Part shown: positions 13,301 to 28,300 of the stretch, piece by piece
Position numbering within the stretch: the stretch's first letter is position 1
Layout: the number at the start of each line of letters is the position of its first letter
NCBI RefSeq assembly: GCF_004027225.2
Contig: NC_044277.2
Span: 27,418,995 to 27,482,994, forward strand
Source of the DNA: Strigops habroptila
Lineage: Eukaryota; Chordata; Aves; Psittaciformes; Psittacidae
Direction of reading: 5' to 3'
Length of the DNA: 64,000 bases
Notes under the pieces: generated by a model
Database searches by the model: none
What the model was told of the DNA's origin: nothing
What the model saw: only the letters and a program-made list of their open reading frames with translations
Program-made: the position numbers and the translations under genes

Positions 13301-16300
13301 AGAGCTTGCTCCATTGTTGGGCAGGCTGGCAGCATCCTCGATAATCACAGCAGGTAAGCCAGTGCCCTTCCGATGAGGTCTTACCTCTGCTGTAGTTTTG
13401 CTGCTGCTATTCTTGATGCCAGCAGGACACCATCAAAAGTGTCATGTTAGCATAGACTTCCCTTAGTTACAAATAAGATGGAAGTTGAAGGGAGAGGTGA
13501 GAAGATATTAGACTTTGAATGTGGTCTCTATGGGGCTGGCAGAGTAATCCCACAGGTTTCTGCCACCTGCTTCCCATCCCATTCTTTCTGTCCAGGCCCA
13601 CAGGTTACTACTTCTTCCTCCTGTTGCAGCTACCAGGCCAGAAATGCCTGTACGAGACACAATGTTGTGAGTCTGCCCAATTTCTCTCACATGAACAATA
13701 GCTTATTTCTCACCCTGTACCTCAGCAGAACAGTGGAGGAAACCTTTCCCTCATCTTTTTCATAATTTTCCATAAATTATGTTCTTCCCCTCTTAATAGT
13801 CATAGCGACAGATTTGTCAGAGGCTAGGTTCTGTGAGGAATTAGCCTTTTCCTCTGATCTCTTACCTTATAAAAATTATTCTTTGCTTAGTTTTCAACTT
13901 CACCTAATATTGTCCCAAATCAGAATTAGATATGGATACGTATGAAATTAAGGACTAGGGAACATGAAGGTGAAGGCAGTAGCAGCCAGGCTACCAAAAA
14001 AACCACCCCAAAACAACAAAAGCAACCACCAATATTAGTATTCTCTTAGAAGCATTTGTTCACCTTGATTCTGATGGTGTCCAAGCGGTCAGTAATCTTC
14101 TTCAGCTGAGGGTTGCATTCACCAATCTGTTAAGACCAGACAAAGAAGAAATACTTGAGCTCCAGAGGAAAATAGCAAAAAGAAATAATCAAAAAGCAAA
14201 TGCAGAATGAAAATGGTTTACATAAATGACTGTGAGATTTGATGGATTTTGTGAGTACAAGTCTGTGACTAGCTGGTCCTTAGAAACAGTACTGGCTGTG
14301 CAGAAGATCCACTCCCTCACTGACAGTATTTATTCTGGCCACTCATAGTAATTTTTTTAGCTACAAAAGAACAACAAACTTTACACTGCAGGACAATAAA
14401 AGTAATTTATGTTTAATGTTTTATATGCAAGATATTAAATGTGTCAGGCTTACATTTGAAATTTAAATTGTTAGAATAGTGAAAACATCATTCTTCTGTA
14501 TGCCAAGCAGAATTTATGTGCTAAGAAATCCAGTGAAACTGTCCTTGAATCATTGTAATGTAAACTGGAAAGACAGAATTACTGGAGCAGTTCTTTGCCC
14601 TGACTGTGCCAGGGCCAGCACAAGCACTAGCTGTGCTCAGGAAGCTGTCGCAGCCAGGCAGGGACCATAGATTTGGTCAAAGCCCTACCCTTTGTCATGG
14701 ATTGTTTGAATTCTCCATCTGTTTCTTCATACAGCAGTCAATTAAGCTGCTGCAAGAGTTTTAATTTCATCTTAGAACAGGTGCAGAAGGCAAGGAGTAT
14801 ATGGCAATTATAAGGAAATTCTCGAGTTTCTGGGTTTTGGGGTTTTCTTATTATTGTTTTTCAGAAGAAACTACCAGCTCAGAAACAAATCATTAGAGAA
14901 GCATTTGAATCAAAACACATTGCTCTCTTAAAGAAACCTGTTAGTCAAGTTCCATATGGGGGCAGCTGAATTAAGTTCCACTAGGCAAACTGAAGAGTCT
15001 CACTGTCTTGAAAATCTATTAGTCTGATATTTTTAATCTTCAAGGAAGCACAGTTTTCTATATTGGCAAGGAAAGAGTATGAAGGAAACAGTATAATTTA
15101 ATGCCCATATAAAATAAATAAATATCTCTTTAACAGTGATTATACCAACCATCACCGTTATCCCTTTGAGCTTATGATGTAGATTTATTAGGAGGGCTCA
15201 GGCATTCTTTTCTTACCTTCAGAAATACTGCCATGACTGCTAATCCATCTGACTGACGAGCTGCCTCAACAAAACTGGAATACTTCTCTGAGTTCCAATG
15301 GACCACATGAAGCTGAAAAGCAAGAGACACAGACAGCATCAACTCCCGCTGAACTCAAATAGTCACAAATTAATACTGCAATTTTACTGGTTTTGATACT
15401 CTACTTTGCTCTTTTGTATTCAGAGCCATTTGGTTTTCTAAATACAAATATTTAATGAATTTGGTAAACATGTAGTTCGCATAAATGGCAAAAGCATTTC
15501 CACTGGCTGGGATTATTCAAAATTTAGCTGCAATCAGAATGCCACAGTGCCTGGCAAACTGCTGTTGGGTCCCCAGATTTTGAGCAGAGAGGCTAAGACA
15601 AGGTGTCCCATGGTTATATAACTAAAGCTTTTAAATCCAGTTTTAGTATAGATGATTTTAAAAGGTAATTGAAAATCATGAGGATGTCATTATTATTTTG
15701 CTCCTCTTTTTCTTTTAATCAAGCTTTCAGTAACATTAATCAGCCACGTAAATAGCTAGAAAAAAGCCAGAGGAACACACATTAAACTTGCACTGACCCC
15801 TTTTCCCAAGTTTAGTTTAAGCTGAACACTGAAATTTCTTTTTTGATACTTCCCAAATGTCATCCACGATTACCAGTAGTTTGGCACTTACAAGAAGCTT
15901 GATTATCGCAGGTTTGAGCATTTGCATTTCTAACATGCATTATTCTGGAACTGCCCAAGTGGTAGTTGCTTAAGCAGCTTAAAGACACCACCTAGCCATG
16001 TGGGGAGAGAAAAAGCCTATGATGTCTACCCCTGTACCACCTCAGTCCTTCCTGCTAAGCCAGGTTTTCTAAATCCTGGCCACGCTCCACGGTAGGAGCT
16101 CCTGGTTCCCAGAAGCGCCAGGATGTTCCAGCCTTGAGAAACGGTCCAGCTGCCAAACTGGAGAGAGCACAAACACCCACACGGCACTTATGACAATGTA
16201 CTTCACAAACATTAATTACTCTCACAGATCCTCAGTGGATTAGTAAATCTTATTATGCATAGGTTTTAGATAAAGAAAGAGAGGCTTAGAAGGAGAACAT

Positions 16301-19300
16301 GGCATTGGCTTTCCCTGACTTTAAACTCTACTCTTTAGGAGTGCTGAAAAGCAACTCCACTGAGTGACCTAAACTGGGATGAACCCTTGAAAAAAAAAAA
16401 AGGCTTCCTTTTGGAACACAGCATCTCAAGACCTACAAAGTAAGAGCAATTTAGGAAAGCTAGAACTTACTTTAAAGGTTTTTTATGGGAAACAACATAG
16501 CTGTGTGGTTGAAATAGAGATCTAGGAGGGTGAAGATTTTTACTCTAATCTCAGCTTTTGCCCAACCTCTATGAGTTTAAATTTTCCATATCTGTAAAAC
16601 GGAGCTCTTAAATGGTATTGTTTGTTAAGCACTTAGGCTCTAAAGTGCTGAAACATTACTTCCAGCAAGTAAGCAATCCCACTGAAATCAGTAATAATAT
16701 ATGTATGCTTACAATGAAACACATGTTGGCTCGCAGCTTCAGAGATCCTTGAAGGAAGGTTTCTAAGAATATGATAAATTAAACCAGGAAGAGAACATGG
16801 TCCACTAAACTATTCTCAGATGCATTAGTACCCCGGAGCTCACAGTGCCTGCACCACTCACTATTATAAGTTCAAAAACGCTACACTGAGCAACATTTAA
16901 ACAATTACATTTTTGCATACACAAAAAGGAAACAGATACTCTCAGTCGGAATTTACTTTTATTGTGGATTTAAAGAAAAAAAACCCCAACAAATAACAAA
17001 AAGGAAAATTCCCACAACTAAATAAAGCCCAGCCCCACCCCCTCATAGCTTTGTAAAAAAAACCCCCAAACCAACCCCCCTAAAAACCAATACCCCCAAA
17101 TAAACAGAGCTGTGAAACACTTTTGGGTACAGCCCCATTCTCAATGGCTTGCGACTTCTTTTTAAGGAATATATCCCATCTTACCACCGCTCTGTCATTG
17201 CAGCTTGTGAAGAGACCTTGATCAGACCATACGTTGTCACAAAGAATGGAGCCATGGATCCCTTCTGCTTCCTGGTAGGCTTAGGGGGCTGAACCTTGCA
17301 GTCTTCTTTACCTGTACACTAATTCTTCCTTCGACTTGGTCGATACTTTTTCTTGAAATCTTGCACAACTTTCTTATGAAGGTGAGCACTGAAACCATCT
17401 TCATGTCTCCTTCTGAGGTATTTTCTTTTGTGTGAACAGTGCTCAGAAGGCTTGATCTTAATTCTTATCCCAAAGCCAAAGTGACATCTAGAGAGCTTCT
17501 TGTGGAGGGTTACCCAACCAACAGGTAACAGAAAGGTTTTTAGACTGGCTAGAAATTCAGATATTTTCTCCTTCCATTTGGTTTCTTAGATGGGAAACAC
17601 ATATATATTTTCTCAGCTAGAAATTTGGTTTTGGTACTTAATGGTTTTAAAGCACCTCTATTAATTCTTTATATTCCATCTCACCTGGTTCCTGTGGAAA
17701 ACATAAGCCTTTAAACACTGCAAATGTCACTTTTCCCCATTAGAAACTGATTTTTTTTCTGACCACTGTCTCTTAAAGTATTTCCAGTAAAATCTGGTCA
17801 CACCACTGTGCATAAATTTAATTTTTTTTCTTCTTTAATATTGTCATTTATTTTTCCATTATCACGTATTTTTACACTTTTTACTTCTTTTTAACCCCAG
17901 AAAACTCTTCCACTGTCTAAGCTATGTGTTGTTAAAAATCTCAGTCTCATAAAAACACTCCATGTTTTGCAAAGAGAAATCAGATACAGAATACTTTTTA
18001 CTGTAGCCTACTCAAGTGCACCAAAAGAGACAGAGCAGGAGCGAACTCTCCGTGTCATTTCTCTCCGTGGCACACTGCCTCCACTGAAACACAGTACCTC
18101 CACAGGCAGCTGGCACCCCACAGATATTAACGCGTGGTTCTCAAAGTCATAACCACCACATTGCTAAATGCATCACAAAATGCAACACTCCTAAGTCTTC
18201 CATAAACTTTACACTGCACAGGCCCCAAGTCAAATAATTCTGTGGTTTGTAACAGAAGATGACTTTGAAAAGATTCTCCAAGGAAGAGACAGTGAAAGAC
18301 AAAGTTTAAAATAACTCTTGAACATTAAATCTTGCTCTTATCAAGCTCTTGTCTTCTGTACTCCTTTTTTAATCCTCTCCAAAGCTTTCAAATATGTTCT
18401 CCTTTGAGAAAGGACCAAACATGCAACACTTCAGGAAGACCACTTGTCTTTCAATAAAATGGCGGGAGAATTAAAAGCAGGAAGAGGAAGGGCAACATTA
18501 TTCTTACAACAGAAAACTAGTCACAAACTTAGAGGTATAGATGATGCCATGTAAAGCCTTACCTCTGCCGCATACTTCATCCCATCCACTGTGTGCTCAG
18601 AGCCAGCTTCATCGTTGGATCCCCAATGGAAGTGAATCTGGCGCAGCCTATAGGTCCCGCTGAGTGGTCCCCCGGTCAGCACTGGAAACCCAAGCAGAGG
18701 AAGAGGCTTCATTGCAGGAATGGGAGCTGCTACCCACATCCTCTAACCTCACACCAGACTTCAGTCTTCAGACAGCCCCCTACTCCTTCTCAGATGGCTT
18801 CCCATTTCTTTGAAGTACTACAAAAGCCCTCACTTGTCCAGGATATGAATTTCAAAAGTGCACTTATGTGTAGAAGATTAGTGGATTATGACCCACTAAA
18901 GGGAATATTGTTGTCACCAGGTTTGTCTTGCTATGGGTTGGACATTTCTCAGTAGATGGAAAAATATGTCTATTTTATAAGTGGTTTCCTCTCTTGAATG
19001 TATTTAAATGAATCACTGAGAAATTAAGCTGAAAATACAGGTTTTATGAATAAAGGGGAGGATCAGAAAAATATGTGAACATAATTTCTTCTCCTCTTTG
19101 AAATTTTGGAGGAAAGTAAAAAATTTTCAAGGCTCTTTCCTTCATTTGCAACTAGATCCAGTTATGTCAGATTTAAGTCTGAGAAAAAGGAGCGTCTATC
19201 AACATGCATAAAATGAAGCCTACACTACATATGCATTGTACAACTGCAATATTACAGACATTTAATTAGCCATGGCTGGAAGGAATGGCCTATGAGTAGC

Positions 19301-22300
19301 AGCTAAGGACTTTGGGCTTGTTTAGTTTGGAGAAAAGGAGGCTGAGGAGTAACCTCATTGATCTCTACAGCTCCCTGAGGAGAAGAAGAGAGGGAGGTGC
19401 TGATCTCTTTTCCCTGACATCCAGCGATGGGACACATGGGAACGGTTCACAGTTGTGCCAGGGGAGGTTTAGATGGGACATTAGGCAGCTTTTCTTTACC
19501 AAGAGGGTGACCAAACACTAGAACAGATTTCCTAAAGAGGTAGTTGATGCCCCAAGCCTGTCAATGTTTAAGAGGCATTTGGACAATGCCCTTAGCAACA
19601 TGCTTTAACATGGTCAGCCCTGAATTGGTCATGCAGTTGGAGTAGATGATTGTTGTAAGTCCCTTCCAACAGAAATATTCTATTCTATTCTACCTAACGG
19701 GCATATGGGTGGGCTTTGCATTGTTTTGATTTTGGAAGTGCTCGTCTTTTGCTAATCACAGTTGGAACCAAACCATCTCTGCACAGAGGCTTGAATGTGA
19801 ATCACATTCAGAAAGATTCGTTATTCACTGCAAATCAAATAAAATCACCCCACTCTCCTGGCTCCACATCTCCTCTGAGGGTTTGGGAATTATTCTGGGT
19901 GGGTTTACTGACACATTATAGAGATCTTAAGGGAAAAGGATGGGAGCTTTAACCAGATGGTTTTTAAATTAAGAGCAATGGGGAGGACAATAGTAATTTT
20001 TCCTCTCTTCTAAAAACCTAAACTTTGTTGTGTCTCTGCTAACACAAGTAGCTTGGCTAATAAAAAGGAACTGGCACTGTTTTATCTGTAGGGAAAAGTA
20101 ACTGACCTCCTTAAAACTTCAACTCAGAACTACGCTTTTACAGAGCCTATAAACCCAGTGAACAAAGGGGATGGGGAAGTGGCACTCCTAAAACAAATTC
20201 CTTCTTTCAAGGACTGAAAACTTGGAGGCAAATGATCCCAGAAATGTGTAAAGATTGGTGTTCTAATTGGTTGAGGGAAAACAATTCCATAGTAATTCAC
20301 CAGCATTCAATGAAATACTGCTGAAAAAGGTGGAAAATGGCCTGCTGATGTATTTGTGCCACCTCACACAGAGATGGTAAAACCCTTCCATTCCAACAGT
20401 AATTAACAAAGAGGTTAGTCAGAAGCTATTTAAGGCAAATATCAATATCTCAGAGTTTGAAAAGGGCTGGAAGAAGAGGTCTTTGAGATATCAATAGACC
20501 AATTTCAGAGAATGGACATAATGTGGTACCAAAGAGGATAAAAAAAAAATTATACAAACAGTTACAGACTTGACAGCCCAGTTTCAGTGCTGGACAAGGT
20601 GAAGAAATATGGAAGCCAGTTAATGATGCATTAAAAGATGCTAATGTATTTAGCATGAAAAATTGTACCAATTAATTTGATTTTTGTTTTTCATTAAACC
20701 AATATATGTCAGGAGTTCTTACTTCACAGGGGTGCCCCAGAGGCCAAATTTTGGCCCTAGAAAATTCAGTATTTTTTGATCAATGACCTGAAAGAAAACA
20801 AAAACATTACTGATAAAGTTTGTCAGTGACAAATATTAGGGAAAATAGTGAATAACTCAGTTTATGAATACAGAAGGATTTGAATTCTTTGATAAGTAAA
20901 GCATGACAATGGTCAAAAGGTAAAGCCATTTATGTGGATTGAACAATCTAGTCCATACATAGAAGATACAGAGTCCCCTGAAGGAGACTAGAGATTACAT
21001 TTGCTAACTATCTGATCAACATCTGTCAGTGCTTTGCCATGACACGAACTATATCCATGGAGGTATGGCCTGAGGAAACCGGTAAGAAGAGGATCACATT
21101 ACCACTGCTTTGATACCAGTGTAAGCCTAGAGGAATACTGTATTAAAGACCTGTCACTTCAAAGATGGAGTTAGAAGGTGGAAGAGGTTCTCGGTGTATT
21201 CATATTCATTACTTTTTATTAAAAAAACCAAAAGTAGTTTAAAGGCTGAGTTGATCTCACACCAGAAATAAAGTGTGATTTGCACTGCTTTAATTGTGAG
21301 GGTAATTAACAATTAGAACAACTTACCAAAGGCTGTGTAGGTTCGTCATCGCTGGGAATTTTGAAATCAAGATTGTATGTTTTTCTAAGAGATGTGCTTT
21401 AGTTCACCCACGCCTACTAGGCTTGAAGCAGAGATTAATTCTGGAAGTCCCGTGGCATCTGACACACACGAGGTCAGACCAGATCACTGATGGTCAGCTG
21501 ATGGCTTTCAGGCAACATCCAATGTTGCCTGAAATCAACAGGGAATTTAAGAATTAAACTAAGACTGTCCAGGAAAGCGAAGTATGATGGCGTCTCCATG
21601 TAGGTCTCTCCCTGTTGCCACTACAACCTAATAGGTCCTCAGACTAATGGACAAGGTAATCACAAATTAGTCCTCTTCTGGCACTGACCCTTGTGAAAGC
21701 ATCACATGGGCTTGGATCCTCAGCTAAGTCTCACACAACCACAAGAGGATTTTATTGCTTGAAGAATCTGCACTCCTACAGTTTCAAGGGGAGGTGTGCT
21801 AGCTTGCTTACCGTCCAAGAGAAGGCTTGAAAGATGAAGGCACTAACTGGTTTCAAAGACTATGCTAAACCAGAGAACTTCTAAACAAGAATTATTGCTT
21901 GCAGAAAGGGAAGCTGCATACTCCTAGAAAATACTGGTACAATAAAACTTTTCAGAGAAAAGAGGGGATCGCTTGGAATATATTTCATTTGTTCTGTATT
22001 AATTAGCTCTTTCCTGACACAAAAAGTCCAGGTATGGATTGTAAAAATGGAAAAAAATATATAACCAAACTTGCAGCTAAAGTCAGATAAGAGACATGAG
22101 CGATTCGGTTGGAATGAACCTGTAATGAGACACAAAGGATTCATCTGCAGTGAGAGAGAGCAGCATTTGAAAAATTGCACACAACACTGTTCAAACAGGG
22201 GGCTGGCACTATCTAGCTGGCTGGGGTGGACCAAACCATCCCTGTGAAAAGGGAATCCTAGCACTTTCCGAAAAACACAACCTCGAACTCATGTCCAAAT

Positions 22301-25300
22301 ATGTTCCCACATTGTATCTTGCTGAAAGACAGGGAAAAAAAAAAGGAATCTCTCATCTGGAGCAGCAACACCTTACTGTTTATGAGGAGTTTATATTCAA
22401 CTGTAAGACATGCCCAGGCTGTATGTGCTCTATTCAGGAAACAATGGAAGAAGACACAGTGCAAAAGGAAAGGAACTAACCTGATTTGTTGACGCTGTCA
22501 TCAAACTCGACACTGGTGGAGTGCCCATTGTTAAGGATGATTTTAGCAGAAGCTGGATCATAATTGGGATTTAGAGGACGGAGAGAGGGATCATACTTGG
22601 TTTCCTCAGTTTTGATGTCGATGGGTGACTGACGGTCTCCATTGGCAACAGGAAAAACCTCCTTCCAGTGGGCAGGCCCTGCAATGCATTCAAGGAGAAG
22701 TCTAAATTGATGGCAGTGCCTTTCTTCATATGAAAGAAAACTCAGTTTGAATTGTTCTTGTTTGCATCTCTTACAGCCAAAAAGGATACATCAGAAAAAC
22801 ACAGATCAAAATATTCAGCTATTTTTGCTGCACCACATTGCAACAGCAGCTCTCAGGACCCCTTTACCTTACATGGCATATCTAACTACATTTGGCCTTT
22901 GAACAAGGCCACATGCGGTAGGTATATAGTTAATTATTCACAGTTAAGACTCAACTATGCACAAGACATATATAACAAATGCTCATTCAGATCAAGCATC
23001 CTGTATCCAATACGCACTGTGCCCTAATAAATTTTTGACATGTCATTTTTGCCTAGTATCATGTTTCATGATGTCTTTAAGGATTACCTCTTACTTATCC
23101 AAAATCCCTGCATTAAGGGTTTTTTATACCTTAGTCATTGGATGCAAAAGACCTGAGAACACATCTTCTGTTGTCTATGCTGACTGCGATGGGCAGATGT
23201 TGGAAAAGATAAAAAGGCCAGCTGGTGCATGGACTCTCCTGGAGCCTGATGGCTGTGCCTGTAATCTAAGCATCACCACACAGTCACCTCCTCCCAACCC
23301 ATCAACTCTGAGTTACCTGTCCTCTCTCCATGCAAGCTAAGCCACAAGTCAGCTGAAAAGCTTTGTCTCTGTAAATCAACAATATGGATATAAGAAAAAT
23401 GGCAAATGTCACTCTAAAATACTAACAAAAGCTTCATTGATGAGATGTGTGAGGTGTCTGTTCTTATCTACTAAACGTCAGAGAGTTCTCGATAAGAGTA
23501 TATGTGCCATTGTTGAATCATATTTGAATAATAAACAATGCAGAAAGAGGCCATAGAAGAAAAATAGGAACAATGAGTTGCTTGTGAAACATGTTCTATA
23601 AAGTAAAGATAGCAAACAATGAAAGAGGAAAGAGGGTAGAGTAAGGTAAGGGAAAAGTGGAAAGTCTGAAGGACTGATGATCTTTCAGTATTATAACGAG
23701 CATAGCACTTGTTTTTCCTCCAGGCTTGTCATGGGTAAGCAGCATAATAAATCAACCAAGAAAGACTGGATATAATAAACACTTAAATTCAAGCATCAGA
23801 AGCTGATCTTCTAAAATCTGCATCACTGGAAATCCTCATAACTCCCTGCACTGAAGGTAACTGATGTCTGTTTTGGGTCTTTCTGGATGGCTCAGCACTT
23901 AAATAAACATGATGAAAAAAAGGGATTAAAACGTGTGATACTGTGATTAATAGCCTAACATCAAAAGCTGATAGATAGCTTTCTCTCCTTGACTTCAATA
24001 GAAGTGAACATAGCTCAGAAACTCACAGGTGCTAAAATAACACAAGCACCCGGGCAGTAAATCAGGGAGGGAAGTGCCCCACGGCACTGTGGGGAAACAG
24101 CTTGCACAGCCACCTGGGCAGAGACTGATTCTCCTCCAAGCAGCACTGAAAAATGGAAAAGGGAAGAAGCTTGTAAAGACCAGCCTAAGACTTAAACCTC
24201 AGGTAGAACAAAGGCAAAGGCTTTCTGTCTTAACTTTGTTAAAAAGTCCTTTTGTTAATGCCTTCATTAACTAAAATCATTAAGGAAGCCGCTTCTAAGG
24301 CAGAAGATAAAAATCCTACTGGTTTGAAATATAAAGCTATTTAAACTTAATTCTTCTCACTTCACAATGGTCATCAAAGCTGTTCAATATTTTAATTACA
24401 TACAGTTTAGCATATGATATAATTTTAATTGTGTTTAGATCCTAGTACCCCGTAGTTAGAGATGCAATGCGCAATTTTATTCACAATCAGCACCACTCCA
24501 TCATTTATACTTAACTACTGCTATCTGGGATGCTTAGAAAAACCTTACTGCTACTTAATTTTAATGTTTCAGGTTTTCCTGTTTCAGATTTGCATGCAGA
24601 AATAATACGAATGTGCCAAAAAGACGACCCAAAGCTGTGATTCTGTCATTAATTATTCGACAATAAACTTCAGTTCTAAAAAGATGTTGTACCTGCTTTT
24701 GTACTTGTCCTTAGCTTGGATGACCAAATCATGTTTTGCATATCATACAATCAAGTTTAAGCCAATGGGAAATCCAGGGTGAAAATGTCTTCTGAGTTTG
24801 GACCTGAGTTACATGCCTCCATTTCAACATAAAGCACACTTTAATTTTCTAGATGTGTGCTTTAAGACATACCCAGGAAAGTAACTCACTGATTCAGCTC
24901 TCTTCATTATGTAATTTACTGAAGGAACCTGATTAAATATACCAATCTTTGAACTTAGGAAATCCCTTCCTGTTGATGGGAAAGTGTTCTGTGGCTAGAC
25001 ATCACCTTGTAGCTCTTAATAACCAAAGCCATTGTAACCAACATTTAGGACAAAAAAACCAAACCATCTGCACTGAGGACTGCATGCCTTTATTTTGGAC
25101 ACAGAATTAACCAAATGCAATGCACACCCTGGTCACTTTGGTCACTTTTAGATAAGATGATCACTAGTTATGATTCCCACAAGCACTGCACACACTCAGT
25201 TAATGAAAGAGATCTCATAATGAATTTGTCAGGAAATAGAACTCACTATAGCATTTAACAGCAGTGCTTTTTTATCCAGCTGGAGTTAAAGATGATGAGT

Positions 25301-28300
25301 TTCATCAAAAGGATAGACTAACTTGAAACAAGCCTAGCAGAGACATCGCAGGATATGATTCAGTTGCAGTGAGCCTCTCTCTATACTTGCATAATAGAGC
25401 ACCTACAGGTGAAAAAGTGGATTCTTTTTTCGGACAATTTGCTATTATATGCAGAAAGTTCATTAGTTTGGCATGGTCTGACTGTGGCAGGATCATATCC
25501 TCATTTATTCCTAACAGGAATGCATTGCTGACATTATCATATACAAAATGTTTAAACTTACAAAGTTAGGTTTGCAAGTAATTTAGTTGCATATTAGGTT
25601 ACAATATGATTAGATCAAATAAAAACAATTGGAAATTCATAATGGGTAAAAATTGAGTGCTGTTTTAAAAGCAGACATTAGTACCATGTAATTATTCTCA
25701 GGGAGAAAAAATAGAATAAGGAATTACAGTTGGCCTCAATGATTTTAAAGGTCGTTTCCAACCCGAACAGTTCTATGAATTCATATCCCTTTTTATTTAT
25801 AAAACCTCTCAGTGATATAGTAATAACTAGATCCAGAGACATTTTGCAGTAAAACATAATACATCTAAGTACTTTACATACATTTTATTAAACAAATATT
25901 AAACTGAAGGCAATTGATTCTTGATTTGTCTTTTAACTATGGCAATTCCCCAGTTAACTAAACAGACTGTTTCTGTGAAGAGGCAATAACATTCCCCTTT
26001 TAACAGGAACCTTGGACAGCAAAGAAAAGCATGCACGATGCTTCATAAAAGACGTATTTCAAGACCTCAATGTTATGCCTCCATACATAAGCACCATCAA
26101 ACCTGTGAGGTAAGGACAGTGGCAAGAAAGCAAAAGCAAAGGTTATACAGAAATATGTGCCCCAAAGAAGGGGAGAACTTTTACTAGGTTTATGTGGCCA
26201 GGTTTTGGTAGCAGGGGGGCTGTGAGAAGGTGCCAGAATGCAGCAATGTCCGACGCAGCAATGCCAGCCAGCTCCAAATTTAGAGAAATTTTAGAGAAAA
26301 TTGAGAGTCAAGTTCAGCCCAGGAAGAAGGGAGAGGTGGAGGGAAGGCGTTCTAAGATTTGGTTTTATTTCTCATTACCTTACTCTGATTTGATAGGTAA
26401 TATATTAAATCACTTTTTCTCCAAGTTGACTCTGTTTTGCCCATGATGGTAACTGGTGAGTGATCTCTCCCTGTACTTATCTTGACCCATGAGCTTTTCA
26501 TTATATTTCCTCTCCCATGTTCGGCTGAGGAGGGGGAGTGATAGAGCAGCTTTGATGGGCACCTTGTGTCCAGCCATCCTCAACCCACCACAGCACTTCA
26601 TTCTGTGTATAACAGTCAGCCCATATCCTTATACATAGGTATACCGTATATGCATATATACCATAATATTTGACAGTTTATGCACATATACCGTAATATT
26701 TGACAGTTTATGCACATAATGATTTATGTTGCAGTTATTATTGCTAAGGGGCAAACGAGTTTTCCCCCATTTTAAAAACAGCAGCGCTTTTATCAGTGCA
26801 AATGCACAACTTGGAGTGAATGCAGATGTCTTTCTAACTCTTCAGGAAGTCAACTTTAGTATCTGATGGCACCACATATAAGTAATTTCACTTTGTTTCT
26901 GACTCATTAGTTGCAAAAGGTAATCTTTGTTTCAGGGAAATTATTTTCAGGGCCATGCAGGGCAGTAAAATTTTTCAGGAATCAGAGCAATGTCCTGCAT
27001 CTGCTACTCAGCCAAACAAGAAACAAGCAAAAGCAATAAAATAAATGCATAAAAAGAGAAAAAGCTGAGAAATAAAACTGATCCTGGGGAAGAGCAGTTA
27101 AGTGTTGGCTATTCATGCCTCTCTGAGAGGTGAGAGGTGGTAGGAAGGGAATGGACCAATGAGGAACTACCCACCCCACAGCTGCTGGGGGCTCCAAGAA
27201 AGGGGAGAGAGCCAAACATGTTATCAACCAGTAAACAGAGTTTTATAGAACAAATGGGGCCTCAAGCAAGGTCCAGGGCTACCCTGATAGAAATTTTTGT
27301 GCCCTCCCCTTCCTAGAAGTTGAGAATAGCGAAGGAGCAGGGGTAGGATAAGGGAGGGAAAATGGGCTTCTTATCTGGACAGTGCAGGTGAAGTTTACAG
27401 CACTCTTGGAAAACATATGGAGAAACAAATGTGAAAAACAAGACCCATTTACGTCTTCACGGGAGGGGTAGAGTACAGTGCACAAAAGCAGATAACACAC
27501 CTAATCATTGCGACATCGCTGTGATCCACCACCACCCAGTTTTTCAGGAAAAGTACATCCATCCAGAAAAGATGCAACAAAAGGAGCAGGAAGGAAAGGT
27601 AGTACAGACAGTATTCCAAACTCTAAGTAATAATATACACAAAGCATACTCCTATTGGCATTAGTATATGCAAATATATAGCTTTCTCCTCTTAGTACCA
27701 TGGTGGTTTATTCGTCTGTGTATTATAACAGGCAGTGTAAGTTATTCCATTCATTTTATCAGAGCTGAGTCTCCAATTTACAAAAGCACTTTCATTTCTA
27801 CTCGCATGACTTGTGAGCCGGTCTGCACACCGGAGCAGCGTTTGCATGACTTACAATGCAAAACAGAGCAAAGTCTTTAAGCCTGCTGATGAGCACAACT
27901 TGGGACTTCAAAGACCAACAAGATTAAGGAAACCATGAAACAACTAAAATCCAAAAGCATCTCCTCTTAGATGCATAGCTATACATTCAAATGACTAATC
28001 CTAGTCCGCAGTGTTTCCCACCGTGTAACAGAAGCAGATGGTACCCGGAATCAGAGAGGCAATGCCGATAATACAGCAGGTCCCACCAATGTGACTGTCT
28101 AATAAATACTCGGTATGTACAGGCAACTGATAACTCCGGGAGCAAACGAAATCTCTGCAGCGGATGAGACAGAGCCAGCCCCAAACCCGACTCCCGCGGG
28201 CGACGCTGCCCGCCCCGACGCCCCTCGCAGCAGCCCGCCTTGCATCACTCCGAGACAAAAGCCTGCCCGGTCTCACGCTGCGAAGCCCTGGCAGCATTTC

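Noticed and set aside
17322-17585. Single intact 88-codon frame without stop on the minus strand
   Set aside because: It is not one protein: only its first part aligns with the gag-like pattern, and the rest of that pattern continues in the neighbouring frame.
21881-22264. 127-codon minus frame in CA13 intron 2
   Set aside because: Starts on a non-ATG codon, no domain, and sits between well-defined CA13 exons.
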